DNA from: CAIRTM01 sp963723235
Lineage (GTDB): Bacteria > Desulfobacterota > WTBG01 > CAIYCZ01 > CAIRTM01
Reading direction: 5' to 3'
NCBI GenBank assembly: GCA_963723235.1
Contig: CAVRPV010000019.1
Location: forward strand, 136,651 to 200,650
DNA: 64,000 bases
Shown here: one piece after another, positions 48,620 through 57,431 of the stretch
Numbering within the stretch: position 1 is the first letter of the stretch
Layout of the letters: each line of letters starts with the position of its first letter
The notes under the pieces: generated by a model
The model's database searches: none
Seen by the model: the letters and a program-made list of their open reading frames with translations, nothing else
What the model was told of the DNA's origin: nothing
Made by a program: the position numbers and the translations under genes

Positions 48620-50317
48620 ATGCCTGAATCCAGCAATTTTTTTGTCGAATTTCTCCGGTTGACCAGGCAGTTCTGGTGCTCGGATAAAAAGGTGAAAATC
48701 CGGGGCACGGTCATCCTTCTGGCTGTCCTGACAGTGTTTCAAATGGTCATGGCCGTGCTGTTTACGCAGTGGAGCGCGGACCTGTTCAACGCCCTGGAGC
48801 AGCACTCCATGCGCGGCCTCATGACCCAGATCGGCATGATAGCGATCCTCTTCGCCGTCAACGTGGTCCTGACCGGATCGCACCTGGCTATCAAACGCAA
48901 TCTGCAGATTCGTTGGCGCGACTGGTTGACGGAGCATGTCTTCTCCCGCTGGATGACGTCCGGCCGCCACTATCTGATCACGCATCTGCCGGGCGAACAC
49001 GACAACCCGGACGGCCGCATCGCCGAGGATTGCCGTGTCGCCGCCGAGTCGGCGGTCATCATGGGCCACTCGCTGTTCTACTCCATTTTGCTGCTGATCG
49101 GCTTCACGCAGGTGCTGTGGTCACGCTCGGGCGTGGTGACGCTCGACCTGGGATTTGCACAGGTCCCCGTCTACGGGCATCTGATCTGGATCGCGATCAT
49201 CTACGCGGCTCTGGCCTCATGGCTCGGCTGGCGGGTGAGCCAGCCCCTGACCGGCGCCACCAATGCCCGGCAGTCCGCGGAGGCGAATTTTCGCGCCAGC
49301 CTGCTGGAGGCGCAGGAAAACAGCCAGGCCATCGCGCTGATCCATGCCGAGAGCTGTGAGCGGCAGCAGTTTCACGGGTTGTTCCGCAAGCTCCGGGTGG
49401 CATGGAACGCGCAAACCGCGGCATGGCGCAATATCGTGATGTTCAGCGAAGGCTATGGCGTGCTGAACATGGCCTTTCCGCTGCTGATTTCCGCCCCCCG
49501 CTACATCCTGGGGAAAATCACCCTGGGCGCACTGATGCAATCGGCCCAGGCCTTCCAGCAGATGGTCTCGGCCCTTTCCTGGCCGGTCAGCAACCTGGGG
49601 GGGATCGCCGAGTGGCGGGCCTCGGTGGAACGCGTTTTGAGTCTTCTGAAGGTGCTGGATAATCTGGACGAGGAACTTGCCAAGCCGGACCATTGGATAC
49701 AGGTGAAGAGGGGCGAGCGGCCGGTATTGGCCTTCCGCGATCTCAGTATCGTCAGGTACGGCGGGACGGTCGTGGCCCAAAATATTACCATGGAGATCAA
49801 CAAGGGCGAACATGTACTGATCACCGGCAACACCTTCACCGGGGCAAAGTTGTTCCGCGCCATCGCCGGAATACGGCCCTGGGGCAGCGGCGTCATCGAA
49901 CTGCCCGGCCAGGGCCGCCTCTTCTTCATGCCGCCCCGGCCGCATCTGCCCACCGGCACGCTGCACGACGCCATCTGCTACCCGTCCTACCCCTCCTGCC
50001 GCCGGGTCTTCACCCGGGACAGCGTCGAGCAGGCCCTGCGTCTGGCGGGCCTTGAAAACCTGATCGATCAGCTCGACCAGAGGGACACTTGGGCCAAAAC
50101 CCTGGCGCGGGCGGAGCAGCAGCGACTGGGCATGGCGCGCCTGCTGCTCAACCGGCCCCAGTGGATATTCCTGCAGGAGTCCTTCGACTCCCTGGATCAG
50201 CATGACGAGGAACACATGCTGCGCCTGATCTGTGAACAGCTGCCCGATGCCACGCTGCTCGCGATTTCCCATATGGCCAACTGCGCGTCTTTCTTCTCGC
50301 GCCGCTTGGAGCTGTAG
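48620..50317 (+). CDS. SbmA/YddA-type ABC half-transporter with degenerate ATPase
   Basis: A 565-residue fusion of an SbmA/BacA-like membrane domain (FLRLTRQFWCSDKKVKIRGT, RDWLTEHVFSRWMTSGRHYL, NPDGRIAEDCR) and a C-terminal ATPase domain, in one intact frame. The ATPase is abnormal. The Walker A region reads GNTFTGAKLF without the GK[ST] core, the signature is LARAEQQR in place of LSxGEQQR, and Walker B is IFLQESFDSLD with Gln for the key Asp. The catalytic Glu position and an H-loop-like SH remain. It may be a non-hydrolysing or gradient-driven variant. The start MPESSNFFVEF lacks a strong ribosome site. It precedes glycosidase genes but shares no obvious pathway with them. Confidence 0.82.
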   Translation: MPESSNFFVEFLRLTRQFWCSDKKVKIRGTVILLAVLTVFQMVMAVLFTQWSADLFNALEQHSMRGLMTQIGMIAILFAVNVVLTGSHLAIKRNLQIRWRDWLTEHVFSRWMTSGRHYLITHLPGEHDNPDGRIAEDCRVAAESAVIMGHSLFYSILLLIGFTQVLWSRSGVVTLDLGFAQVPVYGHLIWIAIIYAALASWLGWRVSQPLTGATNARQSAEANFRASLLEAQENSQAIALIHAESCERQQFHGLFRKLRVAWNAQTAAWRNIVMFSEGYGVLNMAFPLLISAPRYILGKITLGALMQSAQAFQQMVSALSWPVSNLGGIAEWRASVERVLSLLKVLDNLDEELAKPDHWIQVKRGERPVLAFRDLSIVRYGGTVVAQNITMEINKGEHVLITGNTFTGAKLFRAIAGIRPWGSGVIELPGQGRLFFMPPRPHLPTGTLHDAICYPSYPSCRRVFTRDSVEQALRLAGLENLIDQLDQRDTWAKTLARAEQQRLGMARLLLNRPQWIFLQESFDSLDQHDEEHMLRLICEQLPDATLLAISHMANCASFFSRRLEL

Positions 50318-50530
50318 AACTTTCATAGAAGGTTGTTGAAAAATAGTGGGGCTTCTAAAATTTTGAGGAGGTTCTGTGACTGCCATGCCGCGGCATGAAG
50401 CGATTTCCCCCTTTAAAAAGGACTTTCTCTCTCCCCCAGGGGGTAGGGGGGATTTATTCTTCCGGCAAATCCCCCATGCCAAAGGGGGCTTAAAAGTACC
50501 CTGGACGGGCACACGGTAACAAAGGAGTCC
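50318..50530. other. Intergenic region with short inverted repeats
   Basis: It contains a lone family A-like end (AGGTTGTTGAAAAATAG), a perfect 14-bp palindrome CATGCCGCGGCATG at 50384-50397 and oppositely oriented CCCCC-rich blocks (AGGGGGGATTT and AAATCCCCC) that can pair. No gene was seen. Confidence 0.55.
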
Positions 50531-51755
50531 ATGGTTAGAAGGTTCAGCAACGGCAGCAACCTGCGCGGCGTCAATCTCGGCGGCTGGCTGGTGCTGGAAA
50601 AATGGATCACCCCCAGCCTGTTCGAGGGGCTGCAGGCCGCAGACGAGACCACCTACTGCGTCGAGCTGGGCGAGGCCGAGGCAACCAGGCGCCTGCACCA
50701 TCACTGGAACACCTTTATCATTCGCGACGATTTTGCCTGGCTGCAGCGTGTGGGCATCAATGCCGTGCGCCTGCCGATCGGTCACTGGCTGTTCGGCAAA
50801 AACTATCCCTATCACGCAAGCTATAAAGAGGCGCGCTATCCTTTCGTGCAGGGCGGGATCGAGATCGTCGACAAGGTTTTCCAGTGGGCCGCGGAGTTCG
50901 GCCTGCGGGTGGTCCTGGACCTGCATGCCGCGCCCGGCTGCCAGAACGGCTTTGACAACGGCGGTATCCTGGGCGTGTGCGAGTGGCACACGAAAGATGA
51001 GTACATTCAGCACTCACTTGATGTGCTGGAGCTGATGGCCGAGCGCTACAACGATCACCCGGCGCTGAAGCGGTATTCAGGCCATCAACGAGCCGGGCTG
51101 GGATCTGCCCACCGATGTGCTCAAGCGCTACACTTTGGATGCCTATCAGCGCATTCGCCGCCATTGTGCGCCCGAGCGCGTGACGTTTGTATTCCACGAT
51201 GGTTTCCGCAGCTTCCGGGAGTATGCAGGTTTTCTGCAGGAGCCGGAGTTTCGCAACGTGGCCATCGATATTCACCGCTATCAATGCTTTGATCCAAACG
51301 ACATCAAGATGGACATTTTCAGCCACATCCGCAAGAGCGCCGTTGACTTGCGCGCCGAGGCCGACGAGATCATCCGTGAGTCGGGCTATCAGGTCTACTG
51401 CGGCGAATGGAGCCTGGGGCTGAACCAGAAGATGGTCGAGCGCTGGGCGCATGAGCCCTGCAACTATGCCAGGCAGGCAATGGATGAGTTCCAGCTCTCA
51501 GCAGCCTACCGGGGCTTTGCCGCTGCCCAGCTGCTGACCTTCGAGAAATACGCCGGCTGGTTTTTCTGGACCTATCGCACTGAAACCTCTCCGGACTGGA
51601 GCTACCGGGACTGTGTGGAACAGGGGTTTTTCCCCGACCTGGGCAGGCCTGAGCAGCAGGCGGGCATCATACGCCAGGAGCGGGACAAGAACATAAGGCC
51701 TGACCGGCCAGTTAGTTCGGAGTTCGGAGTTGGGAGAGGGCAGCGCAAGAGCTGA
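50531..51755 (+). CDS. GH5 family exo-beta-1,3-glucanase-like glycosidase
   Basis: About 408 residues after one break near 51072. Matching motifs are RGVNLGGWLVLEKWITPSLF, VGINAVRLPIGHW and VVLDLHAAPGCQNG. The acid/base Glu is in INEPGWD and the nucleophile Glu in YCGEWSLGLN. There is no signal peptide, so it acts in the cytoplasm or on imported oligosaccharides. ATG 50531 follows AAAGGAG. The GH3 enzyme downstream on the same strand would complete breakdown of beta-glucans. The region between the two genes is a dispersed repeat, which argues against a tight operon. Confidence 0.85.
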
Positions 51756-51792
51756 GGTCCAAGGTCCAAGGTCGTGAAAGGAAGGTCCAAAG

Positions 51793-52005
51793 GTTTTCAA
51801 CCCCATCGTTTCGCAGCCGAGACGGGTGCATGAGCGCGGCATACGAACGGCACGCTGTCTGAGCGCCCGAATGTGCGAGTTCGTGCCGTTCCCGCGAGCA
51901 TGTGCCCGTCGAGGGAATCCGCCGCAGGCGGACGCGAAACGCCAGGGGCGCCTTTCTTGGGGGCACTCTTCTTTGGCGTGCAAAGAAGGGGTACGAAAAA
52001 ATCTG
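51793..52005 (+). repeat. Dispersed repeat family B, copy 1
   Basis: A roughly 210-bp unit with ordered conserved blocks: CCCATCG, GCAGCCGAGACGGGTGCATG, CTGAGCGCCCGAATGTGCGA, GCATGTGCCC, GGGGCGCC and CTTCTTTGGCGTGCAAAGAA, then GGGGTACG. Other copies are at 56455, 56974 and, inverted, 56700. Confidence 0.85.
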
Positions 52006-52105
52006 TTTATGCCGGGTTACGCCTGCGGCGGATTCGAAATGACGGTAATACATGAGACCGTAGGGCGCAATCACAGCCATGAAAAAAACACAAGGAGATG
52101 TCCCC

Positions 52106-54294
52106 ATGAGCCTTCCCGCCTATAAAAATTCCGCCCTGCCGGCTGCAGAGCGCATCGAGGACCTGCTCTCCCGCATGACCCTTGAGGAAAAAGCCGGGCA
52201 GCTGAATCAGTGGTACAACCTCGGCCCGGACCAGTATGACCAGGTACGCAGCGGCGAGATCGGCTCCGGCCTGCTGGCCAACTCCTCCACGGCCGGCAAC
52301 GATCGCCAGGAGCGGGTCTTTGCCAAAGCCATCAACGAGATCCAGACCATAGCCGTCACGCAGTCCCGCCTTGGTATCCCGCTGATCTTCGGGCGCGATG
52401 TGATTCATGGCTATCGCACGGTCGCCCCCATTCCGCTCGGCATGGCCGCCACCTGGGCGCCTGAGCTGATCGAAGCCGCCAACACAATCGCCGCACAGAG
52501 AAGCGCGCGCCGACGGTATCCACTGGGGGTTCTCGCCCATGCTCGATATCGCCCGCGACCCGCGCTGGGGCCGCGTTGCCGAGGGTTTCGGCGAAGATCC
52601 TTTTCTGGCAGGCAAACTTGCCGCCGCAGCTGTGCGCGGCTTTCAGGGCAATGATCAAAACTCGATTCCCGGGGACCGGATCGCGGCCTGCGCCAAGCAC
52701 TTTGTCGGGTACAGCGCAGCCGAAGGCGGCCGCGATTACAATACGACCGAGATCACTTCTCAGACCCTGCATAACATCTATCTTGCCACCCTTCAAGGCC
52801 GCGATACAGGCCGGGTGCGCTACCGTCATGAGCGCCTTTCATGATATCGGCGGTATCCCGCTTTCCGCCCACCACTATCTGCTGAGTGATGTGCTCAAAG
52901 ACCAATGGGGCTTTAACGGTCTGCTCGTTTCCGACTGGGGCGCGGTGGGGGAATTGATCAATCACGGGGTCGCCGCTGATAGAGCCCATGCAGCTGAGCT
53001 CGCCTGCAATGCCGGGGTGGACATGGACATGTGCTCGATGGTGTTCCTGCAGAACCTGCCCGGCCTGGTCCGCGCAGGCAAGGTCTCCGAGGCGCGTTTA
53101 AACGATGCCGTGCGCCGGGTGCTCGGGCTCAAGTTCGCGCTCGGCCTGTTCGAGAACCCGTACGCTGATCCGGATGCATCCCGGGCTGTGCACCTCGCAC
53201 CCGCATCTCTTGCCACCATGCGCAAGGTTGCTGCAAGCAGCATGGTACTGTTGAAAAATAACGGCATCCTGCCGCTGAGCCCGGACAACATTACCCTGTG
53301 CCTGAGCGGGCCTCTGGCAGACGAGCGCCAGGCTTTGCTTGGCTGCTGGACCCCTGACGGACAGGCCGAAGAGGTGACAACCCTGAAAGAGGCGCTTGCA
53401 CACAGGCTGGGGCCGCAAAGCCGGCTGCATTATTGTGAATTGTGGGATGATGCCGTTAAACTGGCACGCGCAAGTGATGTGATGATCCTCGCCATCGGCG
53501 AATCGGCCGGACGGTCGGGTGAGGATAACTGCACGACCACCATCGATCTGCCCGCCAGGGCAGGAGGCTTTGGTCGAGGCAGCCCGGCGCATGGAGATCC
53601 CCATCGTTGTGGTCGTCTTCGGCGGCCGCGCGCTCAACCTTACCCGGGTTGCGGACTGGGCCGACGCAGTGCTCTTTGCCTGGCACCCCGGCATTACCGG
53701 CGGACTGGGCGTGGCTGATATCCTGTTCGGGGATGTGAATCCATCCGGCCGCTTGCCGGTCACATTCCCCCGCTCTACCGGGCAGATCCCGCTGTATTAC
53801 AACCATCCGCCTACCGGCAGGCCGATGAATGCCAACAGCCGCCGTCATTCCCGCTACGTTGACTCGCTCGATTCCCCGCTCTTCCCGTTCGGCTTCGGGC
53901 TGTCCTATACAACGTTTGAATACTGCAATCTGCGTGCGGTTGTCGGCTCCGCAAGCAGCGGGAATAACTGTCAGCGTTGAGGTGGCCAACACCGGCAGCA
54001 GGGCCGGAACAACTGTTGCGCAATGCTATGTTCGCGATTGTGTTGCCAGCTGTGGCGCGCCCGGTGCGGGAACTGAAAGGATTCGAGCGCGTTTCTCTCG
54101 CATCAGGCGAGAAGAAAACCATTGTCTTTCGTCTCGGCCCGGAGGAACTTTCCTGTCTGGATGACAACGGCAAAGCAGTGCTTGAACCCGGCCGTTTCCA
54201 GGTTTGGGTCGGCGAAGACAGCAATGCCGAATCAGGCACGGAGTTCGAGCTCACCCCGGATGGAACGTGGGTTGTGGGTCAGTACGCTTTGTAA
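52106..54294 (+). CDS. bglX: GH3 family beta-glucosidase
   Basis: About 730 residues with at least four one-base breaks (near 52500, 52795, 53565 and 53965). The N-terminal barrel has RMTLEEKAGQLNQWYN, GRDVIHGYRTVAP and ACAKHFVGYSAAEGGRDYN. The nucleophile Asp is in LLVSDWGAVGE. The second domain has ILAIGESAGRSGEDN and PLFPFGFGLSYTTFEY, followed by a fibronectin-III-like end. No signal peptide is seen, so it is probably cytoplasmic. ATG 52106 follows AGGAGA. It cleaves terminal beta-glucosyl residues and is likely to work with the GH5 enzyme. Confidence 0.88.
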
Positions 54295-54548
54295 GGGGAT
54301 TTACCGCGAACGCCGTTGGGGAAGGTGCAGAAAAAATATTTTAAAGCAACGGGCTTTGAGCGAGCCTCCGGCAGGGGACTAAAGACCCCACTGCCATTTC
54401 AGCCCAGCAATAGTTTTTTGTGACTTTATGGACGTCCTTTGGTTTTTTCCTTGTAGCTTAAATCCGCAGGTATTCAGATGAAGGAAATGGCAAAAACATG
54501 CCCGAGCGACTGTATTGATTGTCAATACGTTATTAGCAAAATTTAGGG
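54295..54548. other. Short intergenic region between bglX and the IS110 element
   Basis: No gene was seen. It includes GTATTGA-TTG-TCAATAC (54512-54528), a perfect 7-bp inverted repeat just beyond the transposase stop that could mark the element end. Confidence 0.45.
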
Positions 54549-55479
54549 TCATAGACCCGATCGTTCTTTAACATTGTATTGAGCAGTGATGATAAGTTTG
54601 CGCATACAGGCTGTTAGGGCAACTTTATGTTTTTTACCTCTGGCCAGCAGCTGCTCATAGAAACTTTAAGCTTTTTGTTCCATCTGGTTGCAGCAGCAAG
54701 GGTCGGCATATGCAGCGATTTACGAACCGCAGCTCTGCCTCCGGCAATAGAGCGTTTGCCTCGCATCATGCCACTGTCACGGTTCATGGGGGCAATACCA
54801 ACCAGAGCGGCAATCTGCCTGCGGTTAAGTTTGCCCAACTCGGGCAAACAGAATAACAGCGTATGGGCTGTTTTGGCCCCAATGCCAGGGGCTGAGGTAA
54901 TAATCTCGATTTTACGATCCCAGGTTGGATTGTCTTTAATTTCATGCTCCAGCTGGTCGTCAAGAGCCTGGATCTGTTCATCAAGGGCTTGTATGATTTT
55001 TTCTATGCCTTTAGGACTTCTGGGAGAAGACCCGGGACAGGCGGTTTTTCTCAGCTGTGCGCATGTCAATAAGCTGCTGACGGCGCATAATAAGCTCTTT
55101 GAGCTGCTGTTCTTTGAGCGTCAGTTGTTCTCGTGCTTCAGGCCGTACATCCTGGGCAAACCGGGCGATCACGTAAGCGTCGATGGCATCGGTTTTTGCC
55201 AGTTTGCCGATAGCCCGGGCATAATCCCTGACCTGTCGTGGATTAACTACAGCCACAGGTAGTTTTGCCTCGGCAAGTTTAGAGGCAACTGACAAGCTCA
55301 TAGCCTCCGGTGGCTTCCATGACAATAAGCACCGGCTTGAGCTGTTTGAGTTTCCTGATGAGCGCTTTTACTTTCTGAGGTTCATACGGATAACTGTGCC
55401 GTGTGTCCTCGGGCAGTATGTGCACATCAAGAGAGTTCTTTGAAATGTCGATACCAATGAAAGATGCTTGCTTTTGCAT
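54549..55479 (-). CDS. IS110-family transposase (frame broken)
   Basis: The N-terminal DEDD domain begins FIGIDISKNSLDVHI and includes VMEATGGYE and KTDAIDAYVIARFAQD. The C-terminal transposase domain has SAPGIGAKTAHTLL, AALVGIAPMNRDSG and GGRAAVRKSLHMPTLAAATR. Breaks near 55285, 55015 and 54635 interrupt it; joined, it gives about 310 residues, ending KERSGL. ATG 55479 follows AAGGG. IS110 elements use a DEDD recombinase guided by a bridge RNA from the non-coding end; the 5' flank at 55480-55660 with its hairpins is the place to look for it. Whether the breaks are real inactivation or sequence error is open. Confidence 0.88.
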
Positions 55480-55844
55480 GTGTTATACCCTTCCTTGCGT
55501 ATTCGAGCTCCTGTATGGGCTCTGGCGACTGTACGGGTTGTGCACATAAAAGTCAGATAGCGATCACGCTACAGACGGTCTTTAAAGACCGAGGGTGGGA
55601 CGATCTACTGTCTGACTGTGGCCATAGTTCTTTCTCTGTATCGACAATCAATACTTTTTTCATTATACAAGGGGTACGAAAAAAAGCTTTTTTTACGGTG
55701 CGCACGGCGCACCCTACATTCTTTCTGACCCCGGGCTATGAGAACAATCCGGTTGCAAACGGCAAAAAACATGCTATGAACAAACCATAATCGGTAGAGC
55801 TCTGATACAGTCCGGGCAAACCTTTATCACGAGGAGGGCATCAC
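55480..55844. other. Flank of the IS110 element, possible bridge-RNA region
   Basis: It holds the 16-bp palindrome CGGTCTTTAAAGACCG (55576-55591) between GTCAGATAG and CTGTCTGAC blocks, which could fold into a longer structure, then repeat D1. No gene was seen. Confidence 0.4.
55671..55722 (+). repeat. Repeat D, copy 1
   Basis: A 52-bp unit running from GGGGTACGAAAAAAAGC through a GGTGCGC-ACG-GCGCACC hairpin to CCTACATTCT. It is nearly identical to 57172-57223, where it forms the tail of a family B copy. Confidence 0.85.
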
Positions 55845-56294
55845 ATGGCGTCAAGAAAAGCATTGTTTGTAAGATTTTCAATGGTATGTGCTTTGTTGGG
55901 GTTGTTGCTTGCCGGTTCTGCTGTGCAGGCCGTTGCGGACGCTGCAGCAGCAAAGCTGGTCCCTGTTGTTCTGCAGGGGGGAGCGGATGAAATCGCACCT
56001 GCCAATGCGCAAGCCAGCCAGGGAGACACGATCGCCTGGCTGAACATGGGCCCAGGGCCGGTAACCATCAAATTTATCACGCGGCTCGGTCTTGCCTGTG
56101 CCGCACCGTCTAATTTTTACGGTGATCTTCTCGGCAATTATGAAACATCGGCTATTGTCCCGGGAGGCACGGCGAGCATTTGCATGATCCTGCCGGGCGA
56201 ATACACGTACGAGGTTCGACGGCTTTCCGAAAAAAACAAGGAGAAGCCGCTGGAAATTATTTCAACGGGAAAAATAACATGTGTTAAAAAATAA
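55845..56294 (+). CDS. Small secreted protein of unknown function
   Basis: 149 residues with an intact frame: a signal peptide (VCALLGLLLAGSAVQAVA) and a beta-rich mature domain with QGDTIAWLNMGPGPVTIKFI and a LPGEYTYEVRRL strand near the end. The spacing hints at a cupredoxin-like fold, but the usual copper ligands (His, Cys, His, Met) are not present as a set. Three cysteines (LACAAP, SICMIL, ITCVKK) may form a disulphide. ATG 55845 follows GAGGAGG. It stands alone between repeats. Confidence 0.75.
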   Translation: MASRKALFVRFSMVCALLGLLLAGSAVQAVADAAAAKLVPVVLQGGADEIAPANAQASQGDTIAWLNMGPGPVTIKFITRLGLACAAPSNFYGDLLGNYETSAIVPGGTASICMILPGEYTYEVRRLSEKNKEKPLEIISTGKITCVKK

Positions 56295-56346
56295 ATGGAA
56301 AGACAGGGGCACGTGCTGCAGTTCGGAGGCGCGTGTAAAAGCCTGG

Positions 56347-56368
56347 ATGCCGGATCGGAGTCCGGCAT
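56347..56368. repeat. REP-like palindrome family C, copy 2
   Basis: ATGCCGGATCGGAGTCCGGC then AT, in the orientation GGATGCC...GGCATGACA. Confidence 0.8.
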
Positions 56369-56454
56369 GACAGGCCTTGCGGACGTGCGCAAGCCCGTCC
56401 CTCCCAATAAATTGTGGCCATGCAACGCGGCCACTACGTGAGCTTTTCAGGTTT

Positions 56455-56692
56455 TGGGTTTTAAAACCCCATCGGGGCGCAGCCGAGCCGGGGGCATGAT
56501 CAAGGATACGGTCGTTATGCTGCCTGAGCGCCCGAATGTAGGGGCGAAAAATTTTTCGCCCGTACAGCCGACCCCTTGAGCATGTGCCCGGCGAGGGAAG
56601 TCGGGGCGGTTGAGTCAAGGCTTCCAGCCTTGACCGCTGCGCCCTTGGGGGCACCGCTTCTTTGTGCGCGCAAGGGTACGAAAAAAAGAGCT
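56455..56692 (+). repeat. Dispersed repeat family B, copy 2
   Basis: It starts TTTTAAAACCCCATCGGGGC and keeps the GCCCGAATGTAGG block. It is longer than copy 1 because of an extra GGGGCGAAAAATTTTTCGCCC hairpin inside. Confidence 0.82.
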
Positions 56693-56699
56693 TTAAAGA

Positions 56700-56912
56700 T
56701 TTTTTGTATGTTCATTTCTTTGCTCGCTCCAAAGAAACGAACCAAAGAAAAGGCGCCCAGCAACTCGGCCGCCTGAGGTGGCTGCCCTCACAAAAAACAT
56801 GTTCACGGCGGCGGCACGAACTCGCACATTCGGGCGCTCAGACAGCGTGCCGCCGGCACCCGTGCCCATGCCTTTTGTTCGGCATCGTTGCAACGGGGTT
56901 TTAAAACATAGA
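56700..56912 (-). repeat. Dispersed repeat family B, copy 3 (inverted)
   Basis: Read on the minus strand it begins TTTTAAAACCCCGTTGC and keeps GCTGTCTGAGCGCCCGAATG, GTGCGAGTTCGTGCCG and the TTTCTTTGG end. It abuts copy 2 tail to tail. Confidence 0.8.
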
Positions 56913-56930
56913 ACCTTAAAAAAAAAATCT

Positions 56931-56950
56931 GCCGGATCGAAGTCCGGCAT
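56931..56950. repeat. REP-like palindrome family C, copy 3
   Basis: GCCGGATCGAAGTCCGGCAT, lacking the outer AT on one side. Confidence 0.75.
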
Positions 56951-56973
56951 AAAGAATCTTTAGTTGGGTCTTA

Positions 56974-57171
56974 GGTTTTTAAACCCCATCGGGGCGCAGC
57001 CGAGACGGGTGCATGAGCGAGGATACGGTCGCATGCTGTCTGAGCGCCCGAATGTGCGAGTTCATAACGACCCCTTGAGCATGTGCCCGGCGAGGGAATC
57101 CCGACTGGAGTCGGGACGCGAAACGCAGGGGCGCCCTTTCTTGGGGGTACCCCTTCTTTGGCGGCAAAGAA
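56974..57171 (+). repeat. Dispersed repeat family B, copy 4
   Basis: It matches copy 1 closely through GCAGCCGAGACGGGTGCATG, CTGAGCGCCCGAATGTGCGA and GGCGAGGGAATCCC, and runs directly into repeat D2. Confidence 0.85.
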
Positions 57172-57223
57172 GGGGTACAGAAAAAAGCTTTTTTTACGGT
57201 GCGCACGGCGCACCCTACATTCT
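57172..57223 (+). repeat. Repeat D, copy 2
   Basis: GGGGTACAGAAAAAAGC with the GGTGCGC-ACG-GCGCACC hairpin and CCTACATTCT, directly after repeat B copy 4. Confidence 0.85.
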
Positions 57224-57225
57224 GG

Positions 57226-57247
57226 ATGCCGGATCGGGGTCCGGCAT
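57226..57247. repeat. REP-like palindrome family C, copy 4
   Basis: ATGCCGGATCGGGGTCCGGC then AT, directly after repeat D2. The B-D-C order occurs as a block here. Confidence 0.8.
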
Positions 57248-57304
57248 GACAGCCCTTGCGGACGTGCGCAAGCGGAGAAAAGACGGCAAGCCCCCCCCTT
57301 TGAT

Positions 57305-57431
57305 CAGGCTGTTCAAAAATACCCGGGTGCAAGGCGTGCGAAGTCATGAGAAATGAGGCGTACTTTTTCGTACGCCGCAAAGACGAATGACGAGCACAAC
57401 GCAGCAGACGGGCTTTTTTGCGGCAGCCTGC
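57305..57431. repeat. Dispersed repeat family A, copy 4
   Basis: It starts CAGGCTGTTCAAAAAT, has the GGCGTACTTTTTCGTACGCC hairpin and AGCAGACGGGC, and ends GCGGCAGCCTGC exactly at the ettA stop codon. The right end has diverged from TTTTTCAACAGCC. Confidence 0.85.

Noticed and set aside
49217..51013. 598-residue minus-strand open frame
   Set aside because: It runs antisense across the end of the ABC gene and the start of the GH5 gene, both with clear family motifs; it is a GC-bias artefact.
56295..57430. Several short open frames of 60-130 residues
   Set aside because: They fall inside dispersed repeats and palindromes, and equivalent frames recur at other copies without conservation or ribosome sites.
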